Positions 46,692-56,614 of a stretch of 64,000 nt of DNA are shown one piece after another (position 1 is the stretch's first letter; each line of letters starts with the position of its first letter). The stretch lies in the NCBI RefSeq assembly GCF_008630065.1, contig NZ_VWPL01000003.1, forward strand, positions 62,001-126,000. Direction: 5' to 3'. A program made the position numbers and the translations under genes. The notes beneath the pieces are model-generated. The model was not told the origin of the DNA. It saw only the letters and a program-made list of their open reading frames with translations, and ran no database searches. The stretch is from Blastochloris sulfoviridis (GTDB taxonomy: Bacteria; Pseudomonadota; Alphaproteobacteria; Rhizobiales; Xanthobacteraceae).

Positions 46692-47219
46692 TCAATCGAG
46701 CGAGAGGCTGAAGGGGGCGCCCTCCGGGCTCTCGATGCCGCGGCCGATCGCCTCGATCGCCGCCACCATGCGGCCGCGGCGGCCGAGCAGCGCGTCGGCG
46801 TGGCGGACGATGCGCAGATTGGGCGTGGCGGTCGGCGAGGCGGCGCGCAACGCCAGCGCGATCTCCAGCTCGTCGCGGGCCGGCGCCAGCGCGCAGACGG
46901 TGGTGAACGCCGCCGCCGTGGAGCGGCTGATGCCGGCCCAGCAGTGCACCACCAGCGGCGCCTCGCGCTCGGCATGCCACGCCCGGACGAAATCGAGCAG
47001 GCGGGCCACGTGCGCCTCGCCCGGCGCGACGAAGCCCGGCATCTCCTCGACGATGTCGTTGATGCCGATGAACAAATGGTTCGATTCGGCGATCGCTGAC
47101 GGTCGCGCCACGGGTGTTGCGACATTGATCAGCGTCACCACATGGCGGGCACCCGTGGCGGCCACCGTGTCGTGAAGGCGGGCGAGCGAGCAGACGTGAA
47201 TCGAACGGACCTGAGACAT
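46692..47219 (-). CDS. tyrosine phosphatase-like protein
   Basis: The product has 175 residues. The signature HCWAGISRS gives C-x5-R of cysteine-based phosphatases (about residue 99). The general-acid region would be near FIGINDIVEEMPG. It belongs to the bacterial dual-specificity/tyrosine phosphatase group (COG5350 style). It lies between the HD hydrolase (58 bp upstream) and nadQ. The substrate is unknown. Its constant association with the NAD regulator, as I remember it, points to NAD or nucleotide metabolism. Confidence 0.82.
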   Translation of the reverse strand: MSQVRSIHVCSLARLHDTVAATGARHVVTLINVATPVARPSAIAESNHLFIGINDIVEEMPGFVAPGEAHVARLLDFVRAWHAEREAPLVVHCWAGISRSTAAAFTTVCALAPARDELEIALALRAASPTATPNLRIVRHADALLGRRGRMVAAIEAIGRGIESPEGAPFSLSLD

Positions 47220-47277
47220 GGCCGATATCATGCGGCCCCAATTCGAAACTGTTGTGATCGTTATGCGCGCAATCCGA

Positions 47278-47889
47278 TCAATTCCCCGACAAGGCGCGAA
47301 AGCGCGTCAGGAATTTCCGTTCGGCCTCGCCGGCGGTCCACGGCGCGAGCAGCCGCTCGGCGCTGGCGGGGTCGAGGTCGGGCGGCGTGCCGAAGAAGCG
47401 GCGCGCCTCCTCCTCCGCGAACCCGGCGAGCCGCGTCGCCTCCAGGAAGGCCGCGCCGCGGTCGGCAGCCTTGGTCAGCTTCACCAGATCCGGCGGCTGG
47501 AGCGGCGGCAGGCCGAAGCGGATGTGGATGGCGGCAAGCAGCCGCGCCTCCACCGCCTTGTAGGCGCCGCCGATCACCGCCTTGAATGGCGAAATCATAT
47601 CGCCAATCACATATTCTGGCGCATCATGCAGCAGCACGGCAAGCCGCCACGTCCGGTCGACATTGGGCGCCATCCGCCGCGAAATCGATTCGACCAGAAG
47701 AACGTGCTGCGCCACCGAATAGATGTGCGGTCCCTTGGTCTGGCCGTTCCAGCGGGCGACCCGCGCAAGGCCATGGGCGATATCCTCGATCTCGATGTCG
47801 AGCGGCGAGGGGTCGAGCAGATCGAGCCGGCGGCCGGACAGCATGCGCTGCCAGGCTCGCGGCTTTTCGAACTTGTCCGGGCGAGTCAT
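47278..47889 (-). CDS. HD-domain phosphohydrolase (YfbR-like)
   Basis: The product has 203 residues. Metal ligands are in IYSVAQHVLLVE (His), AVLLHDAPEYVIGDMISPFK (HD) and a later Asp near KAADRGAAFLEA. This is the YfbR-like HD group, which includes 5'-nucleotidases. It is the first gene of the minus-strand cluster HD, phosphatase, nadQ. A role in dephosphorylating nucleotides in the NAD cycle is possible but not shown. Confidence 0.85.
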   Translation of the reverse strand: MTRPDKFEKPRAWQRMLSGRRLDLLDPSPLDIEIEDIAHGLARVARWNGQTKGPHIYSVAQHVLLVESISRRMAPNVDRTWRLAVLLHDAPEYVIGDMISPFKAVIGGAYKAVEARLLAAIHIRFGLPPLQPPDLVKLTKAADRGAAFLEATRLAGFAEEEARRFFGTPPDLDPASAERLLAPWTAGEAERKFLTRFRALSGN

Positions 47890-48216
47890 GGTGGGTGCGG
47901 GCTACAGGAGGCGGCGCCGGGGGGCAAGCTCTGGAAACCGGACGGGCCAACCGCGCCACCCTCGGGCGGCCGAAAGGATCTGCGGCGAATCCCCATCCCG
48001 TTTCCCGGACGCCCTATCGGGATCCCCGTCCGTGGAATATCAAAGTGCCGGGTGCCGGCCGGGCGGGGTCAATCTGCCCGGCTCGCCGGGTGCGTCGGTC
48101 GGGGTGCGGCAGGAGTTTGGGCATGAGGTTGCGTGTTCCGTCGTCTGCGGGCCACCCGGACGGACGCGGTCAGTCCCGCCCCATCGCTCCGATGTTCCGC
48201 CGCAGAGTCGCCTAGC
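47890..48216. other. divergent intergenic region with degenerate repeat
   Basis: No gene is present between the divergent HD hydrolase and glycosyltransferase genes. Bases about 47980-48035 resemble a decayed three-hairpin mosaic element (GTTTCCCGGACG and ATCGGGATCCCCG). Promoters for both genes must lie here, but none is clear. Confidence 0.45.
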
Positions 48217-49455
48217 ATGATCAGACACAGGGCCGTGATCGAGATCCTGTATTTCGATGCAGGTGGCGGTCACCGCAGCGCCATGAGCGCGCTCAAGGAG
48301 CTTCTCGACGCGCGCTATCCGGCGTGGCACGTCAAGCCCGTCGACCTGCAGAAGCTGCTTGAGCCGGCCGACCCGATCCACCGCCTCACCAACACCATCT
48401 CGCGTCCGCTGCACCGGTTCCTGGAGCCGATCGCGCCCCATTTCGCAGTCGGCCCGGTGCAGGCGCAGGACATCTACAACACCGCGCTGAAGCGCGGCGT
48501 GACGCTGGGGCTCGGCGCCATCCAGCCCATCCTGCAGATCTACATCGAGCTGAACGCCCCGAAGATCGAGGCCGTGCTGCAGCGGCACTGGCGCCAGCCG
48601 GGGGCCGAGCAGCCGCACCTCGTGGTGTCGGTGGTGCCCAACTTCAACGGCGTCATCTTCCGCGCGCTGAAGGCCGTCTACCCGGCAACGCCGTTCGTCA
48701 CCATCATGACCGACATGGTGGACTGCCCGCCGCACTTCTGGATGGAGAAGCAGGACCAGTTCATCATCTGCGGCACCAAGAAGGCGGTGCGACAGGCCAA
48801 GGCGACGCGGTTCTACCGGCCGGAGAACATCTTCGAGGTCTCCGGCATGATCCTGCGGAAGTCATTCTACAAGAAACCCGGAGAGGTCCGGCTGACCCGC
48901 CGGGATCTCAATCTGCGCGACGACATGCCCACCACCATCATCATGTTCGGCGGCAACGGCACCTTTGCGGCAACCATCGACATCATCAACCAGATCGAGG
49001 CCGCCAAGCTGAACCTGCAGATGATCGTGATGTGCGGACACAACAAGAAGCTCTTCGCGAACGTGCGCAGCCGCAAGGGCTGCCGCGCCGTCGGCTTCGT
49101 GTCCAATGTCGCCGACTACATGCAGATGGCCGACTTCTTCGTCGGCAAGCCCGGCCCCGGCTCCGTCAGCGAAGCCATCCATATGGGCTGCCCGGTGATC
49201 GTCGAAAGCAACGCCGACACCATGGTTCAGGAACGCCCCAATGTCGACTGGATCCTGGAGATGGGCGTGGGCCTCGCCGTGAAGTCCTTCGAGAAGGACA
49301 TCGTCGAGGCGATCCAGACGATGCTGCGCGATCTCGACGCCTACAGGAAGAACATCGACGAGAACGTTCCCAAGAATTTTGCGGTGTTCGAGATCGCCAC
49401 CATCCTGAACCAGATCATCAGCCGCAGCTTCCAGCGGCGGCGGCTGAGGGTGTAG
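48217..49455 (+). CDS. MGDG-synthase-like glycosyltransferase (GT28)
   Basis: The product has 412 residues from the ATG at 48217. The N-terminus VIEILYFDAGGGHRSAMSAL matches the diacylglycerol-binding start of MGDG synthase/UgtP-type enzymes. The donor-binding C-terminal half has IIMFGGNGT, then VGFVSNVADYMQMADFFVGKPGPGS (in parts: about residues 290-325) and the ESNADTMVQERPN loop. Such enzymes make glycolipids by adding a hexose to diacylglycerol at the inner membrane. Whether the sugar is galactose, glucose or another cannot be read. It may supply membrane glycolipids under phosphate limitation or in photosynthetic membranes (inference). Confidence 0.85.
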   Translation: MIRHRAVIEILYFDAGGGHRSAMSALKELLDARYPAWHVKPVDLQKLLEPADPIHRLTNTISRPLHRFLEPIAPHFAVGPVQAQDIYNTALKRGVTLGLGAIQPILQIYIELNAPKIEAVLQRHWRQPGAEQPHLVVSVVPNFNGVIFRALKAVYPATPFVTIMTDMVDCPPHFWMEKQDQFIICGTKKAVRQAKATRFYRPENIFEVSGMILRKSFYKKPGEVRLTRRDLNLRDDMPTTIIMFGGNGTFAATIDIINQIEAAKLNLQMIVMCGHNKKLFANVRSRKGCRAVGFVSNVADYMQMADFFVGKPGPGSVSEAIHMGCPVIVESNADTMVQERPNVDWILEMGVGLAVKSFEKDIVEAIQTMLRDLDAYRKNIDENVPKNFAVFEIATILNQIISRSFQRRRLRV

Positions 49456-49494
49456 CGGCGTCACGGCGGACGCAAAAACCGCGGACAGACGCAA

Positions 49495-49523
49495 AAGCCG
49501 CCGGACCGTGTGGCCGGCGGCTT
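49495..49523 (-). terminator. terminator of hemA
   Basis: A perfect 10-bp stem AAGCCGCCGG / CCGGCGGCTT with a 9-base loop is followed on the minus strand by TTTT. It lies between the convergent hemA and glycosyltransferase genes and could serve both. Confidence 0.6.
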
Positions 49524-49569
49524 GATTGCGATCCGATCGGGCCGGCGGCGCCGGCCCTCCCATCCCATC

Positions 49570-49602
49570 CGGAGTCCGGCCAAGCGGCCGGAGCCCGTAT
49601 CA
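49570..49602. repeat. single hairpin of the mosaic family touching the hemA stop
   Basis: On the minus strand the hemA stop runs straight into TGATACGGGCTCCGGCC, then GGCCGGACTCCGG. It is the same junction as at nadA and atpE. Confidence 0.6.
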
Positions 49603-50829
49603 CTCGGCGGCGATCGCCGTCCGGTTGAGCGGCAGGCCGAGCTTCTTCCACACCGCCACCAGCGCCGTGGCGAGCTCGTCGATCAGCGCGTCATTGTGGA
49701 ACGGCGAGGGCGTGATGCGCAGCCGCTCGGTGCCGACGGGCACCGTCGGATAGTTGATCGGCTGGATGTAGATGCCATGCTCGGCGAGCAGCATGTCGGT
49801 GGTCGCCTTGCATTTCTCGGCATCGCCCACCAGCACCGGCACGATGTGCGTGTCGGTCGGCATCACCGGCAGGCCGGCGGCCGACAGCACCGCCTTGGCG
49901 CGGGCGGCCTGGGCCTGCTGGCCCTGGCGCTCGGTGCTCGAAGTCTTGAGATGGCGGATCGAGGCGGTGGCGGCGGCGCAGATCGCCGGCGGCAGCGCGG
50001 TGGTGAAGATGAAGCCGGCGGCGTGCGAGCGGACGGCGTCGACGACGGCCGCGGTGGAGGTGATGTAGCCGCCCAGGCAGCCGAACGCCTTGGCCAGCGT
50101 GCCCTCGATGACGTCGATGCGGTGCATCTGGCCGTCGCGCTCGGCGATGCCGGCGCCGCGCGGCCCGTACATGCCGACGGCGTGCACCTCGTCGATATAG
50201 GTCATCGCCCAATGCTTCTCGGCGAGATCGCAGATTTCGCGAATCTTGCCGACGTCACCGTCCATCGAATAGACGCTCTCGAACACGACCAGCTTCGGGC
50301 GGTCCTTGCCGGCGGCCTTCAGCAGGTCTTCGAGGTGTTCCATGTCGTTGTGGCGGAACACCTTCTTCTCGCAGCCGGCCTGCTTGACGCCCTCGATCAT
50401 CGAATTGTGGTTGAGCGAGTCGGACAGGATCAGGCAGTCCGGCATCAGCTTGGCGATGGTCGAGATTCCGGTCTGGTTGGACACATAGCCGGAGGTGAAG
50501 ACGAGGCCCGCCTCCTTGCCGTGCAGGTCGGCAAGCTCGGCCTCAAGCATCACCAGCGGATGGTTGGTGCCGGAGATGTTGCGGGTGCCGCCGGCGCCGG
50601 TGCCCATGCGGGACGCCGTCTCGATCATCGCCGCAACCACGTCCGGGTGCTGGCCCATGCCGAGATAATCGTTGGAGCACCAGATCACCACGTCGCGCGG
50701 CCCTTCGGGCGAGTGCCACGTGGCGTGAGGGAATTCCCCGGCGCGCCGCTCCAACTCGGCGAAAACGCGATAGCGGCGTTCGGCCTTCAGACTATCGACG
50801 GCACCGCGGAAAAAATCTTGGTAATCCAT
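49600..50829 (-). CDS. hemA: 5-aminolevulinate synthase
   Basis: The product has 409 residues from [20 protein letters not shown] with GAGGAG upstream. The glycine-rich loop, [10 protein letters not shown], the PLP-ring Asp in [12 protein letters not shown] and the PLP lysine in [14 protein letters not shown] are all present. It condenses glycine and succinyl-CoA, the first step of heme and bacteriochlorophyll synthesis in alphaproteobacteria. An FNR/FixK box 86 bp upstream points to oxygen control, as known for hemA in Rhodobacter and Bradyrhizobium. Confidence 0.97.
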   Translation of the reverse strand: MDYQDFFRGAVDSLKAERRYRVFAELERRAGEFPHATWHSPEGPRDVVIWCSNDYLGMGQHPDVVAAMIETASRMGTGAGGTRNISGTNHPLVMLEAELADLHGKEAGLVFTSGYVSNQTGISTIAKLMPDCLILSDSLNHNSMIEGVKQAGCEKKVFRHNDMEHLEDLLKAAGKDRPKLVVFESVYSMDGDVGKIREICDLAEKHWAMTYIDEVHAVGMYGPRGAGIAERDGQMHRIDVIEGTLAKAFGCLGGYITSTAAVVDAVRSHAAGFIFTTALPPAICAAATASIRHLKTSSTERQGQQAQAARAKAVLSAAGLPVMPTDTHIVPVLVGDAEKCKATTDMLLAEHGIYIQPINYPTVPVGTERLRITPSPFHNDALIDELATALVAVWKKLGLPLNRTAIAAE

Positions 50830-51173
50830 GCTACGCTCCTCGGAGCCCTCTTGGGCCGGTCCAGTGCATGCTCTCATCAGCATGGACTCCGGTAGCGTGC
50901 AACGGCCTTGATCTGTGTCAACAACAAGTGACAAAGACGCCCGATCGCACGCCGCACGAGCCCCTTTTTCGGGCAGTTGCAGCAGGATAGACAGGAGCTG
51001 CGTCAATCTGCCCTGACAGTGGTATACTGGTGCGCTTGCCGGCCCCAGCCGCGAAAGCCGGATCCGCGGGCTTGACGGTGGCAATCCTCCCGGGAATCCC
51101 GCATGCAGGATCCGCCTTGAAGAATCCACCTTGCAGGATCCACCGGCCGCCCGGCAAAGAGGATGCGCACGCC
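50830..51173. other. divergent promoter region hemA/ubiE
   Basis: This region holds the FNR/FixK box at 50908-50921 and, near ubiE, a short direct repeat of GCAGGATCC with GAATCC spacers (51104-51140). No gene is seen. Confidence 0.6.
50908..50921 (-). promoter_or_regulatory. FNR/FixK box upstream of hemA
   Basis: TTGAT-CTGT-GTCAA is a near-perfect FNR-type palindrome (consensus TTGAT-N4-ATCAA). A -10-like CATGCT lies at the spacing expected for a class II site (centre at about -41.5), upstream of hemA on the minus strand. Confidence 0.8.
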
Positions 51174-51899
51174 ATGACCGACCCGCTGTCCGACAGCTTC
51201 GGCACCACGACCGTCTCGCCGCAGGAGCGGCGGGCGCTGATCCGCCGCGTGTTCGTCGAGATCGCCCCGCGCTACGACCTGATGAACGACCTGATGAGCT
51301 TCGGCATTCACCGGCTGTGGAAGCGCCGGTTCGCGGCGCTGGCCGCGGCAAAGCCGGGCGAGACCGTGATCGATCTCGCCGGCGGCACCGGCGACGTCGC
51401 CCGCCTGATGGCGCAGACCGGCGCCACGGTGCTGGTGGTCGACCCCTCCACGGCGATGATGCGCGCCGGCCGAAAGCCCGGCGACCGGCTCCTGTTCGTG
51501 GCCGGCGAGGGCGAGCACCTGCCGTTCGCCGATGGCTCGATCGACTGCCTCACCGTCTCGTTCGGCATCCGCAACGTCACCCATCTGGGACGGGCGCTGA
51601 CCGAGATCTGCCGGGTGCTGAAGCCGGGCGGACGCTTCCTGTGCCTGGAGTTCTCGCGCGCCCATCCGGTGATCCGCCCCTTCTATCAGGCGTGGTCCTC
51701 GACCGTGATCCCGGTGCTCGGCGCAGGCGTCGCCGGCAGCCCCAGCGCCTACCGCTACCTCATCGAATCCATCCGCCGCTTCCCCGACCAGCAGGCGTTC
51801 GCCGGCCTGATCGGCGAGGCGGGGTTCGAGGGCGTGCGCTGGATCGACCTGTCCTTCGGCATCGCCGCCATCCACATCGCGACGAAGCCCGGGGGCTGA
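51174..51899 (+). CDS. ubiE: ubiquinone/menaquinone C-methyltransferase UbiE
   Basis: The SAM methyltransferase has 241 residues. It includes [21 protein letters not shown], the SAM loop [23 protein letters not shown] and [15 protein letters not shown], all UbiE/COQ5 hallmarks. It methylates the demethylquinol ring in ubiquinone (and menaquinone, if made) synthesis at the inner membrane. Start at 51174 after AGAGGA. It is divergent from hemA, and a mosaic-family hairpin separates it from the convergent nadC. Confidence 0.95.
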   Translation: MTDPLSDSFGTTTVSPQERRALIRRVFVEIAPRYDLMNDLMSFGIHRLWKRRFAALAAAKPGETVIDLAGGTGDVARLMAQTGATVLVVDPSTAMMRAGRKPGDRLLFVAGEGEHLPFADGSIDCLTVSFGIRNVTHLGRALTEICRVLKPGGRFLCLEFSRAHPVIRPFYQAWSSTVIPVLGAGVAGSPSAYRYLIESIRRFPDQQAFAGLIGEAGFEGVRWIDLSFGIAAIHIATKPGG

Positions 51900-51904
51900 T
51901 CGGA

Positions 51905-51939
51905 ATACGGTCCTCCGGCCTGCAGGCCGGACACCGTAT
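51905..51939. terminator. shared hairpin between convergent ubiE and nadC
   Basis: Nested arms ATACGGT/ACCGTAT and CCGGCC/GGCCGG form a strong hairpin in the 44-bp gap. It looks like the first hairpin of the mosaic family used as a bidirectional end signal, without T-runs. Confidence 0.5.
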
Positions 51940-51943
51940 GGTC

Positions 51944-52825
51944 TCACATCTCGATGTCGAGGCCGATGTCGAGCGTGGTCACCGAATGGGTGAGCGCGCC
52001 CGACGAGATGAAGTCGACGCCGGTCTCGGCGACCGCGGCGACCGTGTCGAGATTGATGCCGCCGGAGGCCTCGGTCACCAGCTTCCCGGCCACAAGCTCC
52101 ACCGCCTGCCGCAGCACGGCGGGCGGCATGTTGTCGAGCAGCACCACGTCGGCGCCGCCGGCTGAGAGCACCTCGGCAAGCTGGTCGAGCGTGTCGACCT
52201 CGATCTCGATGCGCACGAGATGGCCGACCGCGGCGCGGGCGCGCGCCAGCACCGCCCGAACGCCCCCCGCCACCGCGATGTGGTTGTCCTTGATCAGCAC
52301 CGCGTCATCGAGGCCATAGCGGTGGTTGGAGCCGCCGCCGCATTTGACCGCATATTTCTCCAGCGCCCTCAAGCCCGGCGTGGTCTTCCGCGTGCAGGTG
52401 ATCTTGGCCTTGGTGTGCCTGATGCGGTCGGCATAGGCGCTGGTGGCGGAGGCGATGCCGGCGAGGTGGCCGAGGAAGTTGAGCGCCACCCGCTCGCCCG
52501 ACAGCACCGCCCGCGCCGGCCCCTCGACGGTTGCCAGCACGTCGCCGGGCGCGACACGCGCGCCGTCCGCGACCTTGGCCGCGAAGCGCACGGCGGGGTC
52601 GAGCAGCCGGAACGCGGCATCGGCCAGCGGCAGGCCGGCGACCACGCCGGGCTTCCTCGCCACGAACGCCGCGCGCGCCGGCGTGCCGGCGGGAATGGTG
52701 GCAATCGAGGTGATGTCGCCGGCCCGGCCGAGATCCTCGTCCAGGGCGCGGCGCACCGCCTCCTCGATGAGGAGCGGGTTGAGGAAGGCGTGGGGCGCGA
52801 GCGGTGTCATGATGGTCGCGCTCAT
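51944..52825 (-). CDS. nadC: nicotinate-nucleotide pyrophosphorylase
   Basis: The product has 293 residues: [23 protein letters not shown], then [36 protein letters not shown], and [14 protein letters not shown]. These are quinolinate phosphoribosyltransferase motifs. It turns quinolinate and PRPP into nicotinate mononucleotide. The start overlaps the nadB stop by 4 bp (ATGA). Confidence 0.97.
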   Translation of the reverse strand: MSATIMTPLAPHAFLNPLLIEEAVRRALDEDLGRAGDITSIATIPAGTPARAAFVARKPGVVAGLPLADAAFRLLDPAVRFAAKVADGARVAPGDVLATVEGPARAVLSGERVALNFLGHLAGIASATSAYADRIRHTKAKITCTRKTTPGLRALEKYAVKCGGGSNHRYGLDDAVLIKDNHIAVAGGVRAVLARARAAVGHLVRIEIEVDTLDQLAEVLSAGGADVVLLDNMPPAVLRQAVELVAGKLVTEASGGINLDTVAAVAETGVDFISSGALTHSVTTLDIGLDIEM

Positions 52826-54444
52826 GCCGCCACGCCGGCCTTGGCGGCGATGGCGTCGGCCAGCGCCCTCGCCTCGTCCAGATTGGTGAAGGTGCGGTGC
52901 GCCCAGGCGGGCTCGGTCTGCGCAAAGTCGGAGCGGCAGTGGGCGCCGCGGCTTTCGGTACGGCGCAGCGCCGCCGAGGCGATCAGCAGGGCGCAGGTGG
53001 CCATCGCGTTCAGCCGCGCCGTGCGCGCCTGGGCCAGAAGCTCGCGCGCCACCACGAGCGCGTGTTCGAGCCCGGCATGCTCGCGCACCACGCCGACATC
53101 GGCGCTCATCGTCCTGCGCAGCCGGGTGATCTGCTCGGCCTCCTGGCCGGAGGGGCCGGCGAGTGCGAGCTGGCCATTGGCCACCCTGAGCGGCAGCCGG
53201 TTCGACACCGGCAACAGGCCCTGGATGTCCTCGGCGATGCGGGCGGAGAACACCACCGCCTCCAGCAGCGAGTTCGACGCCAGCCGGTTGGCACCGTGGG
53301 CGCCGGTGGAGGCGACCTCGCCGGCTGCCCACAGGCCGTCGAGCGAGGTGCGGCCGTTGGCGTCGGTGAGGATGCCGCCCATGTGGTAGTGTGCGGCCGG
53401 CGCGATCGGGATCGGCTGGGTGACCGGGTCGAGCCCGACCTCGCGGCAGGCCTCAAACACGGTGGGGAACTTGTCGGGGAATGCCGCGCCCACCGCCTTG
53501 CGGGCATCGAGGAACGCCCCCTTGCCGGCGGCGATCGAGGCGAACACGCCGCGCGCCACCACGTCGCGCGGCGCCAGTTCCGCCGCCGGGTGCAGGCTTT
53601 CCATGAAGCGGTTGCCGTCGCGATCGATCAGCACCGCGCCCTCGCCGCGCAGCGCCTCGGTGGCGAGCGGCGCGGGGTCGAGCCCAACCGCAATCGCGGT
53701 GGGATGGAATTGCACGAATTCGGGATCGGCGATCACCGCGCCGGCCTGCGCCGCCATGGCGAGGCCGCCGCCGCACGCCTGCACCGGATTGGTGGTGACG
53801 GCATAGAGGTGGCCGATGCCGCCCGAGGCCAGCACCACCGCGCGCGCCGGCAGGATCACCGGCACCGCGGCGCGGCCCTTGGCCGGACGCGCAACCAGGC
53901 CGGCGACGAAGCGGCCCTCGTGCGCCAGCTCCTCGGCGACGTAATTCTCCAGGATGCGGATCGACGGCGTGGCGCGCACCGCCGACACCAGCGCCGCCAT
54001 GATGGCGGCGCCCGCCCGGTCGCCGCGCACCCGCACGATGCGCCGCGCCGAATGCGCTGCCTCGCGCGACAGCGCAAGCCGGCCTTCGAGGTCGCGGTCG
54101 AACGGCACGCCGTAGCGCAGCAGATCGCGGATGCGCTCGTCGGCCTCGCGGGCCATCAGCTCGGCCATGCGCACATCGACGATCCCCGCCCCGGCGGCGA
54201 TGGTGTCGGCGACGTGGGCCTCGGGCGTGTCGCCCTCGCCGAGTGCTGCGGCGATTCCGCCCTGCGCCCAGGCCGAGGAGGCGCCCTCGCCCATCGGCGC
54301 GGCGGTGACGATGGTGACCGGCCGCGGCGCCAGCTTCAGCGCGCAGAACAGGCCGGCCAGCCCGCCGCCGACGATGACGACATCGTCGATGCCGCCCCAC
54401 GAGGCTGGCGCGAGCGTCGGGGCGGTCTTGGCTTCATCAGACAT
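52822..54444 (-). CDS. nadB: L-aspartate oxidase
   Basis: The flavoprotein has 540 residues. It shows FAD-binding [44 protein letters not shown] and the active-site region [18 protein letters not shown]. The C-terminal helical bundle is intact. It oxidises aspartate to iminoaspartate, the substrate of NadA. It sits between nadA (345 bp upstream, with a repeat element in the gap) and nadC (overlapping). Confidence 0.97.
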   Translation of the reverse strand: MSDEAKTAPTLAPASWGGIDDVVIVGGGLAGLFCALKLAPRPVTIVTAAPMGEGASSAWAQGGIAAALGEGDTPEAHVADTIAAGAGIVDVRMAELMAREADERIRDLLRYGVPFDRDLEGRLALSREAAHSARRIVRVRGDRAGAAIMAALVSAVRATPSIRILENYVAEELAHEGRFVAGLVARPAKGRAAVPVILPARAVVLASGGIGHLYAVTTNPVQACGGGLAMAAQAGAVIADPEFVQFHPTAIAVGLDPAPLATEALRGEGAVLIDRDGNRFMESLHPAAELAPRDVVARGVFASIAAGKGAFLDARKAVGAAFPDKFPTVFEACREVGLDPVTQPIPIAPAAHYHMGGILTDANGRTSLDGLWAAGEVASTGAHGANRLASNSLLEAVVFSARIAEDIQGLLPVSNRLPLRVANGQLALAGPSGQEAEQITRLRRTMSADVGVVREHAGLEHALVVARELLAQARTARLNAMATCALLIASAALRRTESRGAHCRSDFAQTEPAWAHRTFTNLDEARALADAIAAKAGVAA

Positions 54445-54662
54445 GAGATATGGATCCTCTCCCGGACGCCTCTCCCACAGCCGGAAGAGCGGCCCGGTTC
54501 AGCAGTCGGCGCGGAACGCGCCCCGGGACGTCCCAAAGTCCGGACGCATCGCCATACCTTGGCGCGTCTCCAAACCTTGGCGCGTCTCCTGGAGGCCGGC
54601 GGGGCCGATGCCCCGCAAGAGCCTCGCCGGCAGCCGCGATCGCAAAGCGGTCTCGCGGATGC

Positions 54663-54792
54663 CGTGTCATCCGGTTTCCGGATGATCCCTTCGGGATCCC
54701 GGAAACGATCTCGCCGGAAATTCTTGCGCGAAGGCGGAATTTCCGGCGAGCAGAATACGGCTCGAAGGCTCGATCGGCCGGAGCCCGTATCA
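54663..54792. repeat. three-hairpin mosaic element between nadA and nadB
   Basis: On the minus strand it starts in the nadA stop (TGATACGGGCTCCGGCC) and continues with TCGCCGGAAATTCC...GGAATTTCCGGCGA-type arms, then GTTTCCGG...CCGGAAAC around GATCCCGAAGGGATC. The remaining part of 54445-54662 shows only short direct repeats (CCTTGGCGCGTCTCC twice) and no gene. Confidence 0.75.
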
Positions 54793-55887
54793 AGCCTTCA
54801 GCGCGATCATCCGCTCGACCGAGCGGCGGGCGCGCGCCGCGACGTCGGGGTCGATCACCACCTCCTCGGTCATGTTGACGAGGCTGTGGAGGATCTTCGG
54901 CAGCGTGATGCGCTTCATGTGCGGGCAGAGATTGCACGGGCGCACGAACTCGACGTCCGGCGTCTCGGCCATCACATTGTCGGCCATCGAGCACTCGGTG
55001 ACCAGCACCACCCGGCCGGGCCGGTTCGTCTTCACCCAGTCGATCATCGCCGCCGTCGAGCCGGCGAAATCGCTCTCGGCGATCACCTCCGGCGGGCACT
55101 CCGGGTGGGCGACGATGCGCACGCTCGGATCGTCGAGCCGGAACCGGCGCATCTCCTCGGCCGTGAAGCGCTCGTGCACCTCGCAGGCGCCGTGCCAGGC
55201 GATGATCTCGACCTTGGTGCGCGCGGCGACGAACTTCGCCAGGAACTGGTCCGGCACCATGATGACCCGCGGCACGCCAAGGCTCTCCACCACATGAATG
55301 GCGTTCGAGGAGGTGCAGCAGATGTCGACCTCCGCCTTCACCTCGGCCGAGGTGTTGACATAGGCGACGATCGGCACGCCCGGATAGCTGGCGCGCAGCG
55401 CCCGCACGTCGGCGCCGGTGATCGAGGCGGCGAGCGAGCAGCCGGCACGGCTGTCCGGGATCAGCACCGTCTTGTCGGGGCTGAGGATCTTCGAGGTCTC
55501 GGCCATGAAGTGCACGCCGCCCTGCACGATGACCTCGGCATCGGCGCGCGCCGCCTCGCGGGCGAGCTGCAGCGAATCCCCGACCACGTCGGCGACGCAG
55601 TTGTAGATCTCCGGCGTCTGGTAGTTGTGCGCCAGGATCACCGCGTTGCGCTGCCGCTTCACCTCGTTGATGGCCCGCACATAAGGCGCGAAGAACGGCC
55701 ACTCGACCGGCGGAATGACCCGCGCCACCTTGTCGTAGAGGTGCGCGGTCTCGCGCGCCACCTCGGGCGTATAGGTCAGGTCCGGCACCTGGACCGGCGG
55801 AAAGCGCAGGCCTTGCCCGGCGACCGGCAGCCCGTCCAGTGCGGCCGGCACCGCCCGCAACGCAGCAACGGAATGAAGAGCGGCCAT
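54790..55887 (-). CDS. nadA: quinolinate synthase
   Basis: The 4Fe-4S enzyme has 365 residues. Motifs are [33 protein letters not shown] and [16 protein letters not shown], which provide the cluster cysteines. It makes quinolinate from iminoaspartate and dihydroxyacetone phosphate. I choose the ATG at 55887 after CAGGAGGGA. The 27-bp palindrome at 55909-55935 overlaps its -10 region, so a repressor there would block the whole nadABC operon. Confidence 0.96.
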   Translation of the reverse strand: MAALHSVAALRAVPAALDGLPVAGQGLRFPPVQVPDLTYTPEVARETAHLYDKVARVIPPVEWPFFAPYVRAINEVKRQRNAVILAHNYQTPEIYNCVADVVGDSLQLAREAARADAEVIVQGGVHFMAETSKILSPDKTVLIPDSRAGCSLAASITGADVRALRASYPGVPIVAYVNTSAEVKAEVDICCTSSNAIHVVESLGVPRVIMVPDQFLAKFVAARTKVEIIAWHGACEVHERFTAEEMRRFRLDDPSVRIVAHPECPPEVIAESDFAGSTAAMIDWVKTNRPGRVVLVTECSMADNVMAETPDVEFVRPCNLCPHMKRITLPKILHSLVNMTEEVVIDPDVAARARRSVERMIALKA

Positions 55888-55908
55888 GGGCAGTCCCTCC
55901 TGTCCTGT

Positions 55909-55957
55909 CATATATGCTCAACTTGAGCATATATGGTGTGCGAAATGCCCGGCGCAA
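55909..55957 (-). promoter_or_regulatory. nadA promoter with perfect palindromic operator
   Basis: CATATATGCTCAA, one central base, and TTGAGCATATATG form a perfect 13+1+13 palindrome (55909-55935). A -35-like TTGCGC at 55952-55957 has a 16-18 bp spacer to a -10 inside the palindrome. The site is 21 bp before the nadA start. It is the best candidate NadQ operator. Confidence 0.8.
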
Positions 55958-56614
55958 GCCGGACCCGCCAGCGTCTCGTCGTGCAAAACGTCATGGGTCG
56001 CGCAAGCGTGTCCCGCTCGCGCAAGCCCGATCTTGTCGCGAAAGTCGTGCCGGTCGTACGGTCATCGCAGTCGCAGGGTCGGCGCAGTCGCTAGTTCGTC
56101 GTCGGTCGCGCCCCATCGGTCGGAAGTCCGGGCACGGGAGGCTGGTTCGCCGGCACGTCGAACCGAGCACTTATTCTCATTTCGAGCACATCCCTTATAC
56201 CCCATCGTCACAAAAATGAGAAGTGCGATGTTTGGTCCACCCTCCGGCGCGGGCTTATGCCCGGCACGGTATCGCCGCCGCGCGGGAGCGGCCCCGCATT
56301 GCCGGCAAAATACTGACGCGCCAGACCTATTCAGCCCACCACCGCGGACCGCAGCCACTTGGCCAAGGTCGCGGCGCCCGGTCATCCTGGGGCCTCCTCG
56401 CGTCGCGGATTCTTGATCAGTGTGTTCCTGGGAACACAAGGCGGGCCGGCGCGCCGCCACGCCCCGGCCAATGCCCCGCGGCCGACCCGCCGGAAGCCGC
56501 ATCATCCCCATACCGCTAGCCATGCAGCAGCGTCACGCCGACGTGTCGGGCCCGTGCATTGCGCCGGCCCTTCGGGCATGGTTGTTTTTGCGACCATCCT
56601 CCGGAGCCTTCCTG
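55958..56614. other. long intergenic region before the MFS gene
   Basis: There is no credible gene. Bases 56165-56230 contain a bulged inverted repeat, GCACTT-ATT-CTCATTT against AAATGAG-AAGTGC, around a 33-base pyrimidine-rich loop. It is relatively AT-rich. A leader, a small RNA or an operator is possible. Confidence 0.45.
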
